38,314 nucleotides of DNA from Beijerinckiaceae bacterium (GTDB taxonomy: Bacteria > Pseudomonadota > Alphaproteobacteria > Rhizobiales > Beijerinckiaceae). The notes under the pieces were generated by a model. It ran no database searches, was not told the DNA's origin, and worked only from the letters and a program-made list of their open reading frames with translations. Each line of letters opens with the position of its first letter. The first letter of the stretch is position 1. The DNA is taken from positions 1 to 38,314 of the forward strand of contig JAPJMW010000016.1 in assembly GCA_026461505.1 (NCBI GenBank), in the 5' to 3' direction. A program made the translations under genes and the position numbers. Positions 1-8,123 of this stretch are shown in pieces.

Positions 1-120
1 AATCAAAATTATATTTTAAAATTTAAACCATAAAACTAAATTTAGTTAAAAAAATAAACACTTAATATCGACGTAATATTTCGTATTTTTTTTGGCAAAA
101 CAAAACCTATACCCACTCTG
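1..120. other. very AT-rich non-coding edge
   Basis: I see no gene here. The first 60 bases contain only about six G or C, and the stretch is made of A and T runs, unlike the rest of the window. It lies directly upstream of the small MarR-like gene and may carry its promoter, but I could not pick a convincing -35/-10 pair. Such a sharp base-composition change is compatible with the edge of an acquired segment; that is inference. Confidence 0.6.
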
Positions 121-138
121 ATGCTTCTAAGGGTACCT

Positions 139-474
139 ATGAGGTCAACAGAATTGACAGTGTTTAGACGCCGCCTCAAGCTTGCAGCACTTGAACGAAG
201 GCTTTTCAAGATCAGGCATGATTATCAACTCCTCATGCTCCTGATTTTGGGTTCAAAAACAGCACCGATGAACCGCTCAGCGCTCGCCAAGCAAATTGAT
301 TGCAGTGAAGTGTCGTTCAGGAAATATTACAATGAATTGGCAAGTGGTGGCCTGATCGAAATTATCGCATTGTCCACCGACAAGCGGAAGAAAATTGTAC
401 AATTAACGGCTTTAGGTAGAAAAGCGCTCGATGCTTATGAAAAAGAGTTCAACCTCATCGTTCACAAAGACTAA
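139..474 (+). CDS. MarR-like winged-helix regulator
   Basis: A 111-residue protein that looks like a small winged helix-turn-helix transcription regulator of the MarR type. The middle part (MNRSALAKQIDCSEVSFRKY, about residues 44–63) reads as the helix-turn-helix. The following STDKRKKIVQLTALGRKAL is the typical MarR wing pattern (D-x-R-x-K-x-V-x-L-T-x-x-G) before the last helix. MarR proteins bind short palindromes as dimers and usually repress nearby transport or degradation genes. I chose the ATG at 139 because AAGGG lies five bases upstream; an in-frame ATG at 121 has no such site. It faces the creatininase gene tail to tail. Its surroundings are AT-rich. Ligand and target are unknown. 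Confidence 0.65.
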   Translation: MRSTELTVFRRRLKLAALERRLFKIRHDYQLLMLLILGSKTAPMNRSALAKQIDCSEVSFRKYYNELASGGLIEIIALSTDKRKKIVQLTALGRKALDAYEKEFNLIVHKD

Positions 475-499
475 GGATCGTGAAGCGTAAGATAATTGA

Positions 500-1240
500 T
501 TAGTTTTGTAAGACCTGCCTGATATGGGAAAGGATCATATCACGGCCTTTATCGCCTAATTCCGTTGACGCATTCTCTGCGCTCTTTGAATACCATTCCT
601 CAGGATCCAATCGCGTCAGATCCACGCCTTCAGGACATAGCGACATCATGAGTGACGTTTCGCCGATGCCCGCGTGATCGAACGGATAGTTGGCAATTAT
701 CTCTTTCGTCATCAGAGGGTGGATTTTAATCCAATTGAACGGGTCACTTCCCGTTGCGTGTTGCGCGTAATAATCGGCCATCGATTTATCACCCCACCAG
801 CCTTCACCGCGCTCCTGTTCCAACAGTTCGAAAATAGCCTGCCTGCCCGCAAATTTAAACGCCAGATCGGTGGGCATGCCTGCCGTAAAATTTTCGGTTT
901 GATGATGAATAAAGCCGTGAATATTACGAAAGCCGATACGAAGCAGTCCTTTAAACATCTCCTTGGCAAAAGGCATTATTTTTTCGGCATCGACATGCAC
1001 TGAGCCTTTGCCTTCGGGCTTTTCAACGGCATAGCTCGCAGCGCCATAATAAAACGGAGGCAAGATAATCAGCCGGCGTTCTTTTTCAATCAGATCAAGG
1101 CAGCGGGTTACGGCCAGCGTATCCATACCGAGCGCTAAATGCTCGCCATGATATTCTAAGACACCAAGCGCGATAACAACAGGCCAGTTTTCTGCAATGG
1201 CCGTTCGAACCTCTTTGGGCATCATTAGTTCATAGCGCAT
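500..1240 (-). CDS. creatininase-family metal-dependent hydrolase
   Basis: A 246-residue protein of the creatininase family, cytosolic binuclear-metal amidohydrolases that open cyclic or linear C–N bonds. The signature near the N-terminus, LEYHGEHLALGMD, gives E29, H31 and D40 with the same spacing as the metal ligands of creatininase (E-x-H-x8-D). The second ligand region reads HHQTEN at 112–117, so the usual H-x-E pair looks shifted by one residue. A later GIGETSLMMSLCPEGVD (191–207) matches the conserved E-T-S segment. Many members of this family do not act on creatinine, so the substrate is unknown. It starts 17 bases after the stop of the upstream hydrolase gene, with AGGT as ribosome site, so the two are probably one operon. 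Confidence 0.8.
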   Translation of the reverse strand: MRYELMMPKEVRTAIAENWPVVIALGVLEYHGEHLALGMDTLAVTRCLDLIEKERRLIILPPFYYGAASYAVEKPEGKGSVHVDAEKIMPFAKEMFKGLLRIGFRNIHGFIHHQTENFTAGMPTDLAFKFAGRQAIFELLEQERGEGWWGDKSMADYYAQHATGSDPFNWIKIHPLMTKEIIANYPFDHAGIGETSLMMSLCPEGVDLTRLDPEEWYSKSAENASTELGDKGRDMILSHIRQVLQN

Positions 1241-1257
1241 TGTAAATAACCTATCGA

Positions 1258-2835
1258 TTAGGGATGTTCAGCACCATACAGATTATCGGGCATACCGCGT
1301 GGTTGGTTTTTATAAACCACGCCTTTGGGTGACAGCATGGCGTTGGTCAGCGTTCGTTCCGCATGCAGCAAGCGATGCGATAAAAGCCGCTGCGCATAAT
1401 GGGCCACTGTTTTGATGTAAGCCGGATCATCCGCAAGATTCACTAACTCGCCGGGATCTTTTTTAAGATCAAATAAAAGCGGAGGCAGTGCGGTGAAATG
1501 CACATATTTAAAGTCACGATCGCGGATGACATTCAACGTACATTCGTCAGGCGTCAGGTTTAACGCTTTCTCGTACCGCTCGGTTACAGGGTTACGGAAA
1601 TCGAATTCCCAGAACACGGATTTACGCCAACGTTCCGGTGTTTCACCCGATAGCCATTCATGCAGTGAGTGCCCATTGTTTTCGTTTGGAACAGGCGAGC
1701 CCATCCATTCAAGAATCGTTGGCATCAGATCAACGGATTCGGTGAAGGCTGAAACTTTTCTTCCCCGCGCAGCACCAGGATTATCCGGGTCGCGAATGAT
1801 GAGCGGAATATGGTTTGATCCTTCAAAGAATCCGCCTTTACCCCAGCACCAATGATCGCCCAGCATTTCACCATGATCGGAAGTGAAGATAATGAGGGTC
1901 TCGTTATATTCACCAGTCGATTTCAAATGGTCGATAATGCGCCCAATTTGGGCATCGACTTCTGCGACAAGTCCAAAATAAACCGCGCGCATTTCTTCGC
2001 GGTCACTTTCGGGTAACGCGTGAATATCAAAGGGCGCATCGAAATAGCCAGGGTTCGACATTTCTTTGAGCCAGACATCGAGATAGGGATGACGGCCCGC
2101 TTCGGCCTCGCGGCTTGCCATGCGAATGGGCTTGGCCGGAACTGAGACATCGATCATGGAATCATAGGGCGCAGGCGCGATCAAAGGCGGGTGGGGCCGC
2201 AAGAAAACAGCATGGATCAGCCAATCTTCTTTCCGGCGCAGCCTTAGATAATCAATGACTTTATCGGCGATATAGGCTGTGTCGCTATCCTCGGCTTTGT
2301 ATTTCGCCGGGCCCCGCCAAAACCGTTTGGGATCGGCGTCGGGATCAGGCGGCGAATAGATATCAAACAGGACATCCGGCATCTCGTGGCCCTTGCGGGC
2401 CAATTCTGTCATCCAGCCGGCGAGCGCGCCTTCATTCAGCGTTGCCTCAAGCCGGAAACCGGGAAGGACGCCCTCAAAGCTCCTCAGGCGCGGATCGTCC
2501 GGCGCCATCTCACGCGGATCGGCGGAGGAGTCGGTATAGCCGAACAGAACCGGATCGCGTCCCGCCCGACGGGCCTCCAACGCCAGATTGGTATGCCGAC
2601 GGTCCAAAGGCGTGCCGTTCCGCACGCTGCGGTGAATGAACGGGTAAAGCCCGGTGAGCAGCGTCGTGCGCGCAGGTCCGCAAGGCGCCGACGACGTGTA
2701 ATGATCCCGAAAAAGTACGCCATCGGCCGCTAAAGCATCAAGATTTGGGGTATGCGCTGCTGGGTGGCCAAGGCAACCGAGAGCATCGCCACGCCATTGG
2801 TCGGCTGTGATGAAAAGAACTTTCCGTTTGCTCAT
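1258..2835 (-). CDS. sulfatase / phosphonate monoester hydrolase-like enzyme
   Basis: A 525-residue alkaline-phosphatase-superfamily hydrolase, closest in my reading to the phosphonate monoester hydrolase/arylsulfatase group known from rhizobia. The sequence starts with a metal-binding ITADQWRGD segment (D12). C52 lies in PCGPAR, the C-x-P-x-R motif whose cysteine is oxidised to formylglycine. FTSDHGEMLGDHW (about residue 320) supplies the Asp-His metal ligands. No signal peptide is visible, so it probably acts in the cytoplasm; maturation needs a formylglycine-generating enzyme, not seen in this window. Length fits the PMH group (about 510–530). Substrate could be sulfate esters, phosphonate monoesters or phosphodiesters. 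It is the first gene of an operon with the creatininase-like gene. Confidence 0.82.
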   Translation of the reverse strand: MSKRKVLFITADQWRGDALGCLGHPAAHTPNLDALAADGVLFRDHYTSSAPCGPARTTLLTGLYPFIHRSVRNGTPLDRRHTNLALEARRAGRDPVLFGYTDSSADPREMAPDDPRLRSFEGVLPGFRLEATLNEGALAGWMTELARKGHEMPDVLFDIYSPPDPDADPKRFWRGPAKYKAEDSDTAYIADKVIDYLRLRRKEDWLIHAVFLRPHPPLIAPAPYDSMIDVSVPAKPIRMASREAEAGRHPYLDVWLKEMSNPGYFDAPFDIHALPESDREEMRAVYFGLVAEVDAQIGRIIDHLKSTGEYNETLIIFTSDHGEMLGDHWCWGKGGFFEGSNHIPLIIRDPDNPGAARGRKVSAFTESVDLMPTILEWMGSPVPNENNGHSLHEWLSGETPERWRKSVFWEFDFRNPVTERYEKALNLTPDECTLNVIRDRDFKYVHFTALPPLLFDLKKDPGELVNLADDPAYIKTVAHYAQRLLSHRLLHAERTLTNAMLSPKGVVYKNQPRGMPDNLYGAEHP

Positions 2836-2954
2836 CGGTAATGCCCCGCCTCATTGTACTGAAGATGAGCGAAGATACACCGCAAGCGGGGCTGAATCGC
2901 AAATGTTTTTGAGAAGGCTCTGCAAAGCCCTGCCTACCGAGGGGGAAGCCCTGG

Positions 2955-3587
2955 CTAGTCTTGCTGAACCCCGGCTTTAGGCTGGTAGCGTGGCAGCGTT
3001 AAACCCCAATGAAGCCCTGCAAAGCGTAGGGCCAAGGCTGAGATAAATCCAAGAGCCACGGCGATATCTTGCGATGCGCCGACCTCCATCAGACCCACAA
3101 AAACCGTGGCGCCGATCAGCGCTGCCGTGATGTAAATCTCTTGCCGGAGGATAATGGGGCTTTCGCCACCTAGAATATCACGGATAATGCCGCCAAAAGT
3201 TGCGGTTGCTACCCCCATAGCCACCGAAATGGTCGATCCAGCCCCATGCGCCAGCGCATTGCCGGCGCCGGTGACAGCAAACAAAGCCAGCCCGATGGCG
3301 TCGAGCCACAATAAATACCGATAGCGATACTGCAGGATGTGCGCGAACAAGAAGGTCGCGCAGGCAACGATTACGCAGGTCAAAAGATAGGCAGGCTGCT
3401 TGATCCAGAAGATCGGTTGAATTCCCAACAGGACATCGCGAATGGTGCCGCCACCAATACCCGTCACGCTCCCGAGCAAGGCAAAGCCCACAATGTCCAT
3501 TTGTTTGCGCGAGGCGACTAAGGCGCCCGTTACCGAGAACACACAGAGACCGAACCAATCCAAGGCTGTAATGAAATTTTGCAGCAT
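2955..3587 (-). CDS. TRIC/UPF0126 family membrane protein
   Basis: A 210-residue integral inner-membrane protein of the UPF0126 (YadS/YicG, TRIC channel) family. It shows two repeats of hydrophobic helices with glycine-rich motifs: GFALLGSVTGIGGGTIRDVL in the first half and AMGVATATFGGIIRDILGGE in the second. The bacterial TRIC proteins of this type form homotrimeric monovalent-cation channels; a role in amino-acid transport has also been suggested for relatives. I chose the ATG at 3587 (MLQNFITALDWF). An upstream in-frame start would translate the tRNA-Thr gene and is rejected. The start codon lies 15 bases after the tRNA, suggesting read-through transcription from the tRNA promoter. Confidence 0.85.
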   Translation of the reverse strand: MLQNFITALDWFGLCVFSVTGALVASRKQMDIVGFALLGSVTGIGGGTIRDVLLGIQPIFWIKQPAYLLTCVIVACATFLFAHILQYRYRYLLWLDAIGLALFAVTGAGNALAHGAGSTISVAMGVATATFGGIIRDILGGESPIILRQEIYITAALIGATVFVGLMEVGASQDIAVALGFISALALRFAGLHWGLTLPRYQPKAGVQQD

Positions 3588-3602
3588 GTTGCTCTGGGAA
3601 AC

Positions 3603-3677
<75 letters not shown>

Positions 3678-3914
3678 TAATCATTGTCGGTAGGGCAAGT
3701 TACACCCCCCGAAGCGGCGCGGACACTGCCATAGGCCCTGCTGTATAGCAAGAAGCGCGGGCTAAATTCTTTGTTTTTTCGTGCTTTGCCATAAATTAGC
3801 CGCTTGATTCGGGGATGGGTAGTTACCGGGCTTGCCTCACGGATCGCTTCATCTTAAGCGTGCGGCACGGTTTTTGGCGCCAGAATCAGTGGCGATATGG
3901 ATTGAGACGGCGGA

Positions 3915-4085
3915 ATGACGGCACCTCCACGGCATCCGCGCTTTGAGCGCGCGGCGGCGGCCCTTCGTGAAAACTTGAAGCGTCGGAAGGCGCAGTCGCG
4001 TGCCCGAATTCTAAGCGATGGGCCGAAAGACGATGTCGATCAGGGCCAAAAGAGTGGATCAAAGCAGGCCGATGGCCAGTCTTAA
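3915..4085 (+). CDS. small basic conserved-type protein upstream of murA
   Basis: A 56-residue ORF beginning MTAPPRHPRFERAAAALREN, followed by LKRRKAQSRAR and a charged, glycine/glutamine-rich tail. Its stop lies 19 bases before the murA start. From memory, short proteins with an L-(K/R)-x-N-L-K-R-R-K-x-Q-x-R-A-R core occur in front of murA in other alphaproteobacteria, so I think this is a real gene, probably the first of the murA operon. The N-terminal part should be helical and strongly basic, which would allow RNA or membrane-surface contact, but its function is unknown. It is short enough to be missed by length cut-offs. Confidence 0.6.
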   Translation: MTAPPRHPRFERAAAALRENLKRRKAQSRARILSDGPKDDVDQGQKSGSKQADGQS

Positions 4086-4104
4086 AGCGGTATAAGGGAT
4101 AGAC

Positions 4105-5400
4105 ATGGATCGTATTCGTATCGGCGGCGGCAGAACACTGGACGGCATCATCCCGATTTCAGGCGCGAAAAACGCTGCTTTGCCCTTAATGATTGCCAGC
4201 ATCCTGTCACGCGAAACCCTGACCCTCCATAATGTCCCGCGATTGTCCGATGTGCGTCTTTTGATGCGGATTTTGGGCAATCACGGGGTGGATGCTGCCA
4301 TCAGCGGTAAACGTCTGGGCCAATCTGAGGAAAGCGGCGAGACGATTACGCTCTCGGCGCGCGATATTGTCGATACCACCGCCCCCTATGAACTTGTTTC
4401 CCGTATGCGGGCGAGTTTTTGGGTTGTTGCTCCTTTGCTCGCGCGGATGGGTGAGGCGCGGGTTTCATTGCCAGGTGGCTGTGCGATTGGCACGCGTCCC
4501 GTTGATTTATTGCTCATGGCGCTTGAAAAACTGGGCGCCGAGATTGAGATCGACGCTGGTTATGTCGTTGCCAAAGCGCCTAAAGGCTTGCGCGGCGGCT
4601 TGATTGATTTTCCGAAGGTGACGGTCGGCGGCACCCATATTGCGCTGATGGCCGCGAGCCTTGCCCATGGCACGACGGAGATCAAAAACGCGGCGCGGGA
4701 GCCAGAAGTAACCGATCTCGCCGAATGTCTGATCAAAATGGGCGCCAAGATTGAAGGCGTAGGAACCTCGCATATCGTGATTGAAGGCGTGCCACGGCTA
4801 GATGGCGCCCATCATCACGTTTTGCCGGACCGCATTGAAACGGGCACCTATGCCATGGCCGTCGCGATGACCGGCGGCAATGTGCTGCTGGAAGGCGCGC
4901 GGTATGATTTACTGGATGCCGCTTTCGATGTGTTGAAGAAAACAGGTGTTACCGTTTCCACCGAGGAAAATGGTATCCGGATCGTGCGAAATGGTTCGGG
5001 TCTGCTGCCCGTTGATGTGACGACCGAGCCTTTCCCCGGCTTTCCAACCGATTTGCAGGCCCAATTTATGGCCTTGATGACCAAAGCCGACGGCGATTCC
5101 ATGATTCACGAGACGATTTTCGAAAATCGGTTCATGCATGTGCAGGAATTGGCGCGTTTGGGTGCGCGGATTAATTTGGATGGCGATAAGGCCTTTATCA
5201 AAGGCCGGAGCCGTTTGAAGGGCGCACCTGTGATGGCGACCGATCTGCGCGCCTCAGTATCGCTTGTGATCGCCGGATTGGTGGCGGAGGGCGATACGCT
5301 GGTCAACCGCGTCTATCATCTTGATCGCGGCTTTGAAGCGCTGGAGAAGAAGCTCGCGCGCTGCGGCGCCGATATTGAGCGGCTATCGGGCGAAAAGTAA
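4105..5400 (+). CDS. murA: UDP-N-acetylglucosamine 1-carboxyvinyltransferase MurA
   Basis: A 431-residue enzyme that transfers enolpyruvate from PEP to UDP-GlcNAc, the first committed step of peptidoglycan synthesis, in the cytoplasm. The N-terminus [20 protein letters not shown] holds the conserved K22-N23. The catalytic loop [14 protein letters not shown] contains C126, the residue that fosfomycin alkylates, so the enzyme has the fosfomycin-sensitive type of loop. [12 protein letters not shown] and the C-terminal [17 protein letters not shown] segment are family hallmarks. Length matches the usual 417–430. AAGGG lies six bases before the ATG. It is followed by a DUF2948 gene, hisD, UPF0262 and a phosphatase gene in the order common in Rhizobiales. 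Confidence 0.97.
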   Translation: MDRIRIGGGRTLDGIIPISGAKNAALPLMIASILSRETLTLHNVPRLSDVRLLMRILGNHGVDAAISGKRLGQSEESGETITLSARDIVDTTAPYELVSRMRASFWVVAPLLARMGEARVSLPGGCAIGTRPVDLLLMALEKLGAEIEIDAGYVVAKAPKGLRGGLIDFPKVTVGGTHIALMAASLAHGTTEIKNAAREPEVTDLAECLIKMGAKIEGVGTSHIVIEGVPRLDGAHHHVLPDRIETGTYAMAVAMTGGNVLLEGARYDLLDAAFDVLKKTGVTVSTEENGIRIVRNGSGLLPVDVTTEPFPGFPTDLQAQFMALMTKADGDSMIHETIFENRFMHVQELARLGARINLDGDKAFIKGRSRLKGAPVMATDLRASVSLVIAGLVAEGDTLVNRVYHLDRGFEALEKKLARCGADIERLSGEK

Positions 5401-5493
5401 GCCTTTCAATCAATTGCAGCTTGGCGCGCACTTCGGTAGAGGTGGCGGTAGAGTTTGTATTCAACCCTGTTTGTCGACGAGAATGGACCTGCC

Positions 5494-5880
5494 ATGGTGA
5501 AGGTTGCGGCCTTTGATCCGGAAGATCTGCTTGTGATATCGGCCCATCTTGAGGGATCGCGTGTCCGCGCTTCCGATATGGTGTATTTACCGCAAGAGCG
5601 TCGATTTGTGTTGGCCCTGGATCGTCCGGTTGCTGGCGGAGCGAGCGAACGGCGTCAAACCGGACTGCATTTCGAACGTGTTACACGGGCGATGACGTCA
5701 AAAATGCCGAGTAATGCACCGGATGCCGTCCTTAGCCTCATCGGAATTGGGTTTGAGCCGGTTGACGCCCCATCGGGCCATGTGGTTTTGCTGTTTGAAG
5801 GCGGCAGTGCGGTAAGGCTTTCGGTTGAGTGTCTCGAAGCTGCCATGGCTGATTTGGCGCCGGATGGTTTGAAGGAATAA
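5494..5880 (+). CDS. DUF2948 family protein
   Basis: A 128-residue cytosolic protein of the DUF2948 family, of unknown function, found almost only in alphaproteobacteria between murA and hisD. The characteristic beginning is VKVAAFDPEDLLVISAHLEG, followed by the basic YLPQERRFVLALDR and a later EGGSAVRLSVECLEAAMADL. I chose the ATG at 5494 because it gives the usual family N-terminus (M-x-K-x-x-A-x-D-x-E-D-L); an in-frame TTG at 5455 would add 13 residues and has a GGTAGAG close by, so a longer form is possible. It is tightly coupled to hisD, whose start follows after one base. Confidence 0.82.
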   Translation: MVKVAAFDPEDLLVISAHLEGSRVRASDMVYLPQERRFVLALDRPVAGGASERRQTGLHFERVTRAMTSKMPSNAPDAVLSLIGIGFEPVDAPSGHVVLLFEGGSAVRLSVECLEAAMADLAPDGLKE

Positions 5881-5881
5881 A

Positions 5882-7180
5882 ATGATGGCGCTTCGCCTTT
5901 TATCGCGTGACCCGAATTTTGATCGTCAGATTACAGAATTGCTCGCTGCAAAACGCGAGATTTCTGAAGATGTGGATCAGACGGTTCGAGCGATTATTGC
6001 CGATGTGATTGCACGCGGTGATACCGCGCTGATTGAATACACCCAGCGCTTTGATCGCATGACGGTTGCCGCAAGCGGTTTGCGTATTTCAGACGCCGAA
6101 ATCGATGCGGCGATCAAGCAATGCGATAAGCCTGCTTTGGATGCACTCACCGTCGCGCGTGATCGGATTGAGGCCTATCATGTTCGACAAAAGCCATCGG
6201 ATGAACGGTTCACCGATGCTCTCGGGGTAAGCCTGGGCCACCGCTGGACGGCGATTGAAGCCGTTGGTCTTTATGTTCCAGGCGGAACAGCAAGCTATCC
6301 ATCCTCCGTGTTGATGAATGCGGTCCCAGCAAAGGTTGCCGGTGTTCCGCGTATCGTGATGGTGGTGCCAACGCCCGATGGTGTTCTTAATCCGCTTGTT
6401 TTGGCGGCTGCTCGCATTGCAGGCATTACCGAGATTTATCGGGTGGGCGGTGCGCAAGCTGTGGCAGCTCTTGCCTATGGCACGCAGACGATCGCACCGG
6501 TCGCGAAAATTGTAGGTCCGGGCAATGCCTTTGTTGCCGCCGCTAAGCGCCGTGTCTTTGGCCAAGTTGGTATTGATATGATCGCCGGACCGTCTGAAGT
6601 TTTAATATTGGCGGATGGTCATGCCAATCCTGATTGGATTGCCGCTGACCTCTTGGCGCAAGCGGAACATGATACGGCGGCGCAATCGATCTTGGTGACA
6701 AATTCCGCCTCGCTGGGCGATAGCGTAGCCGACGCCGTCGAGCGGCAGCTTAAAACACTGTCGCGTGGCGAAATTGCGGGTGCAAGCTGGCGTGATCATG
6801 GCGCGATTATCATCGTCGATACGCTCGAAAGTGCTGTTCCGCTGGTTGATCGTTTGGCGCCTGAGCATTTGGAAATCGAAGCCGATAATGCTGAAACTCT
6901 TGCGGGCATGATCCGCAATGCGGGTGCGATCTTTTTAGGCTCGCATACGCCGGAAGCCATTGGCGACTATGTGGGTGGCACCAATCATGTGTTACCTACA
7001 GCACGTTCGGCGCGTTTCTCATCCGGTCTTGGCGTTTTGGATTTCATGAAACGAACGTCGATTTTGTCCTGCACACCTGAATCGCTTCGGGCGCTGGGAC
7101 CATCGGCCATTGCGCTTGCCGAAAGCGAGGGACTGGGCGGGCATGCACGTTCGGTCGCCATCCGTCTCAATCTCGGCTAA
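5882..7180 (+). CDS. hisD: histidinol dehydrogenase HisD
   Basis: A 432-residue zinc enzyme that oxidises L-histidinol to L-histidine in two NAD-dependent steps, the end of histidine biosynthesis. Visible hallmarks are the YVPGGTASYPSSVLMNAVPA region, IAGPSEVLILADG, the zinc-binding DLLAQAEHDTAAQS (Q260, H263), the catalytic LAPEHLEIE (E328, H329) and GDYVGGTNHVLPT with D362. Length is normal. The ATG overlaps almost directly with the preceding stop (one base between), with GAAGGA upstream. As in many Rhizobiales, hisD stands apart from other his genes and is transcribed with murA. Confidence 0.97.
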   Translation: MMALRLLSRDPNFDRQITELLAAKREISEDVDQTVRAIIADVIARGDTALIEYTQRFDRMTVAASGLRISDAEIDAAIKQCDKPALDALTVARDRIEAYHVRQKPSDERFTDALGVSLGHRWTAIEAVGLYVPGGTASYPSSVLMNAVPAKVAGVPRIVMVVPTPDGVLNPLVLAAARIAGITEIYRVGGAQAVAALAYGTQTIAPVAKIVGPGNAFVAAAKRRVFGQVGIDMIAGPSEVLILADGHANPDWIAADLLAQAEHDTAAQSILVTNSASLGDSVADAVERQLKTLSRGEIAGASWRDHGAIIIVDTLESAVPLVDRLAPEHLEIEADNAETLAGMIRNAGAIFLGSHTPEAIGDYVGGTNHVLPTARSARFSSGLGVLDFMKRTSILSCTPESLRALGPSAIALAESEGLGGHARSVAIRLNLG

Positions 7181-7189
7181 GAGGGGCAT

Positions 7190-7675
7190 ATGGCCCCACA
7201 TGCGGATCCTCGGAAGCGGCTTATCTCTATCACCCTCGATGAAGGGTCGATTGGTCGCGGCGGTCCTGAGCAAGAACATGAGCGCGCCATTGCGATTTTC
7301 GATCTGATTGAAGGTAATCAGTTCGCCGTCGCGGGCCATGAGGGCGGCCCCTACACGCTGACAATTGGTCTTCTGACCAATAAGCTCGCGCTCGATATTC
7401 GCGATGAACAGGGCCAACCGATTACCGCGCATATTTTATCGCTGACGCCGTTTCGACGCGTCGTGAAGGATTATTTCCTGATTTGCGAAAGCTATTACCA
7501 AGCCATTCGAACGGCGAGCCCATCACAAATTGAAGCCATCGATATGGGGCGGCGTGGCCTGCACAATGAAGCGGCCGAATTGCTGATCGAAAGGTTGGAA
7601 GGAAAGCTCGAGGTTGATTTCGATACCGCGCGGCGTTTGTTTACGCTGATTTCAGCCCTTCATTGGAAAGGCTGA
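7190..7675 (+). CDS. UPF0262 family protein
   Basis: A 161-residue conserved protein of the UPF0262 family, known mainly from alphaproteobacteria and without an assigned function. Features that identify it are [20 protein letters not shown] at the N-terminus, [34 protein letters not shown] in the middle and the C-terminal [20 protein letters not shown]. It looks soluble, with no membrane segment. AGAGGGG lies just upstream of the ATG, which follows the hisD stop by nine bases. Its place between hisD and a low-molecular-weight phosphatase gene is the usual one. Confidence 0.88.
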   Translation: MAPHADPRKRLISITLDEGSIGRGGPEQEHERAIAIFDLIEGNQFAVAGHEGGPYTLTIGLLTNKLALDIRDEQGQPITAHILSLTPFRRVVKDYFLICESYYQAIRTASPSQIEAIDMGRRGLHNEAAELLIERLEGKLEVDFDTARRLFTLISALHWKG

Positions 7676-7679
7676 ACCA

Positions 7680-8120
7680 TTGACCGGCGCGCGGAAAGTG
7701 CAAGCTGTACTCTTTGCCTGCGCGATGAATGCGGTACGCTCGCCGATGGCCGAAGCATTGGCGCGGCATTATTTTGGCCAGACGCTTTACATCCAATCAG
7801 CCGGTATTCGAAAAGGCAGTGTCGATGGCTTTGCGCTGTCGGTACTGGATGAACTCGGTATCGATGCAAAAAGTCATAAGCCGCATACGCTTGAAGAATT
7901 AGCCGAATGGGAAGGCCTCAATTTCGATTTGATCATTACGCTTTCACCCGAAGCCCATCACGCTGCCTTGGAATTAACCCGCACGGCTTTCGTGGACGTT
8001 GAATATTGGCCCACCCCTGATCCATCGGTGATTGAAGGGACGCGCGAGACCAAACTCGACGCCTACCGCTCCGTGCGCGATAAATTGTCGGCCCGTATTT
8101 TGGAGCGGCTTAGCGCTTAA
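7680..8120 (+). CDS. low-molecular-weight phosphatase family protein
   Basis: A 146-residue protein of the low-molecular-weight protein tyrosine phosphatase/arsenate reductase fold. The P-loop is CAMNAVRS (C14 to R20), the C-x5-R anion-binding signature right after the first beta strand (VQAVLFA). The general-acid Asp is probably D114 in PTPDPS. Such proteins dephosphorylate tyrosine or reduce arsenate; the absence of visible resolving cysteines beyond C14 argues against an ArsC-type reductase. The start is TTG, with GGAAAGG eight bases upstream and only four bases after the UPF0262 stop, so it is the last gene of the murA operon. The substrate is unknown. Confidence 0.83.
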   Translation: MTGARKVQAVLFACAMNAVRSPMAEALARHYFGQTLYIQSAGIRKGSVDGFALSVLDELGIDAKSHKPHTLEELAEWEGLNFDLIITLSPEAHHAALELTRTAFVDVEYWPTPDPSVIEGTRETKLDAYRSVRDKLSARILERLSA

Positions 8121-8123
8121 GCT

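Noticed and set aside
2836..2954. Imperfect hairpin (AAGGCT...AGCCCT) and GCCCCGC...GCGGGGC pair between the TRIC and sulfatase genes
   Set aside because: The stem is short or the loop long, and there is no U-rich tail, so I do not call a terminator.
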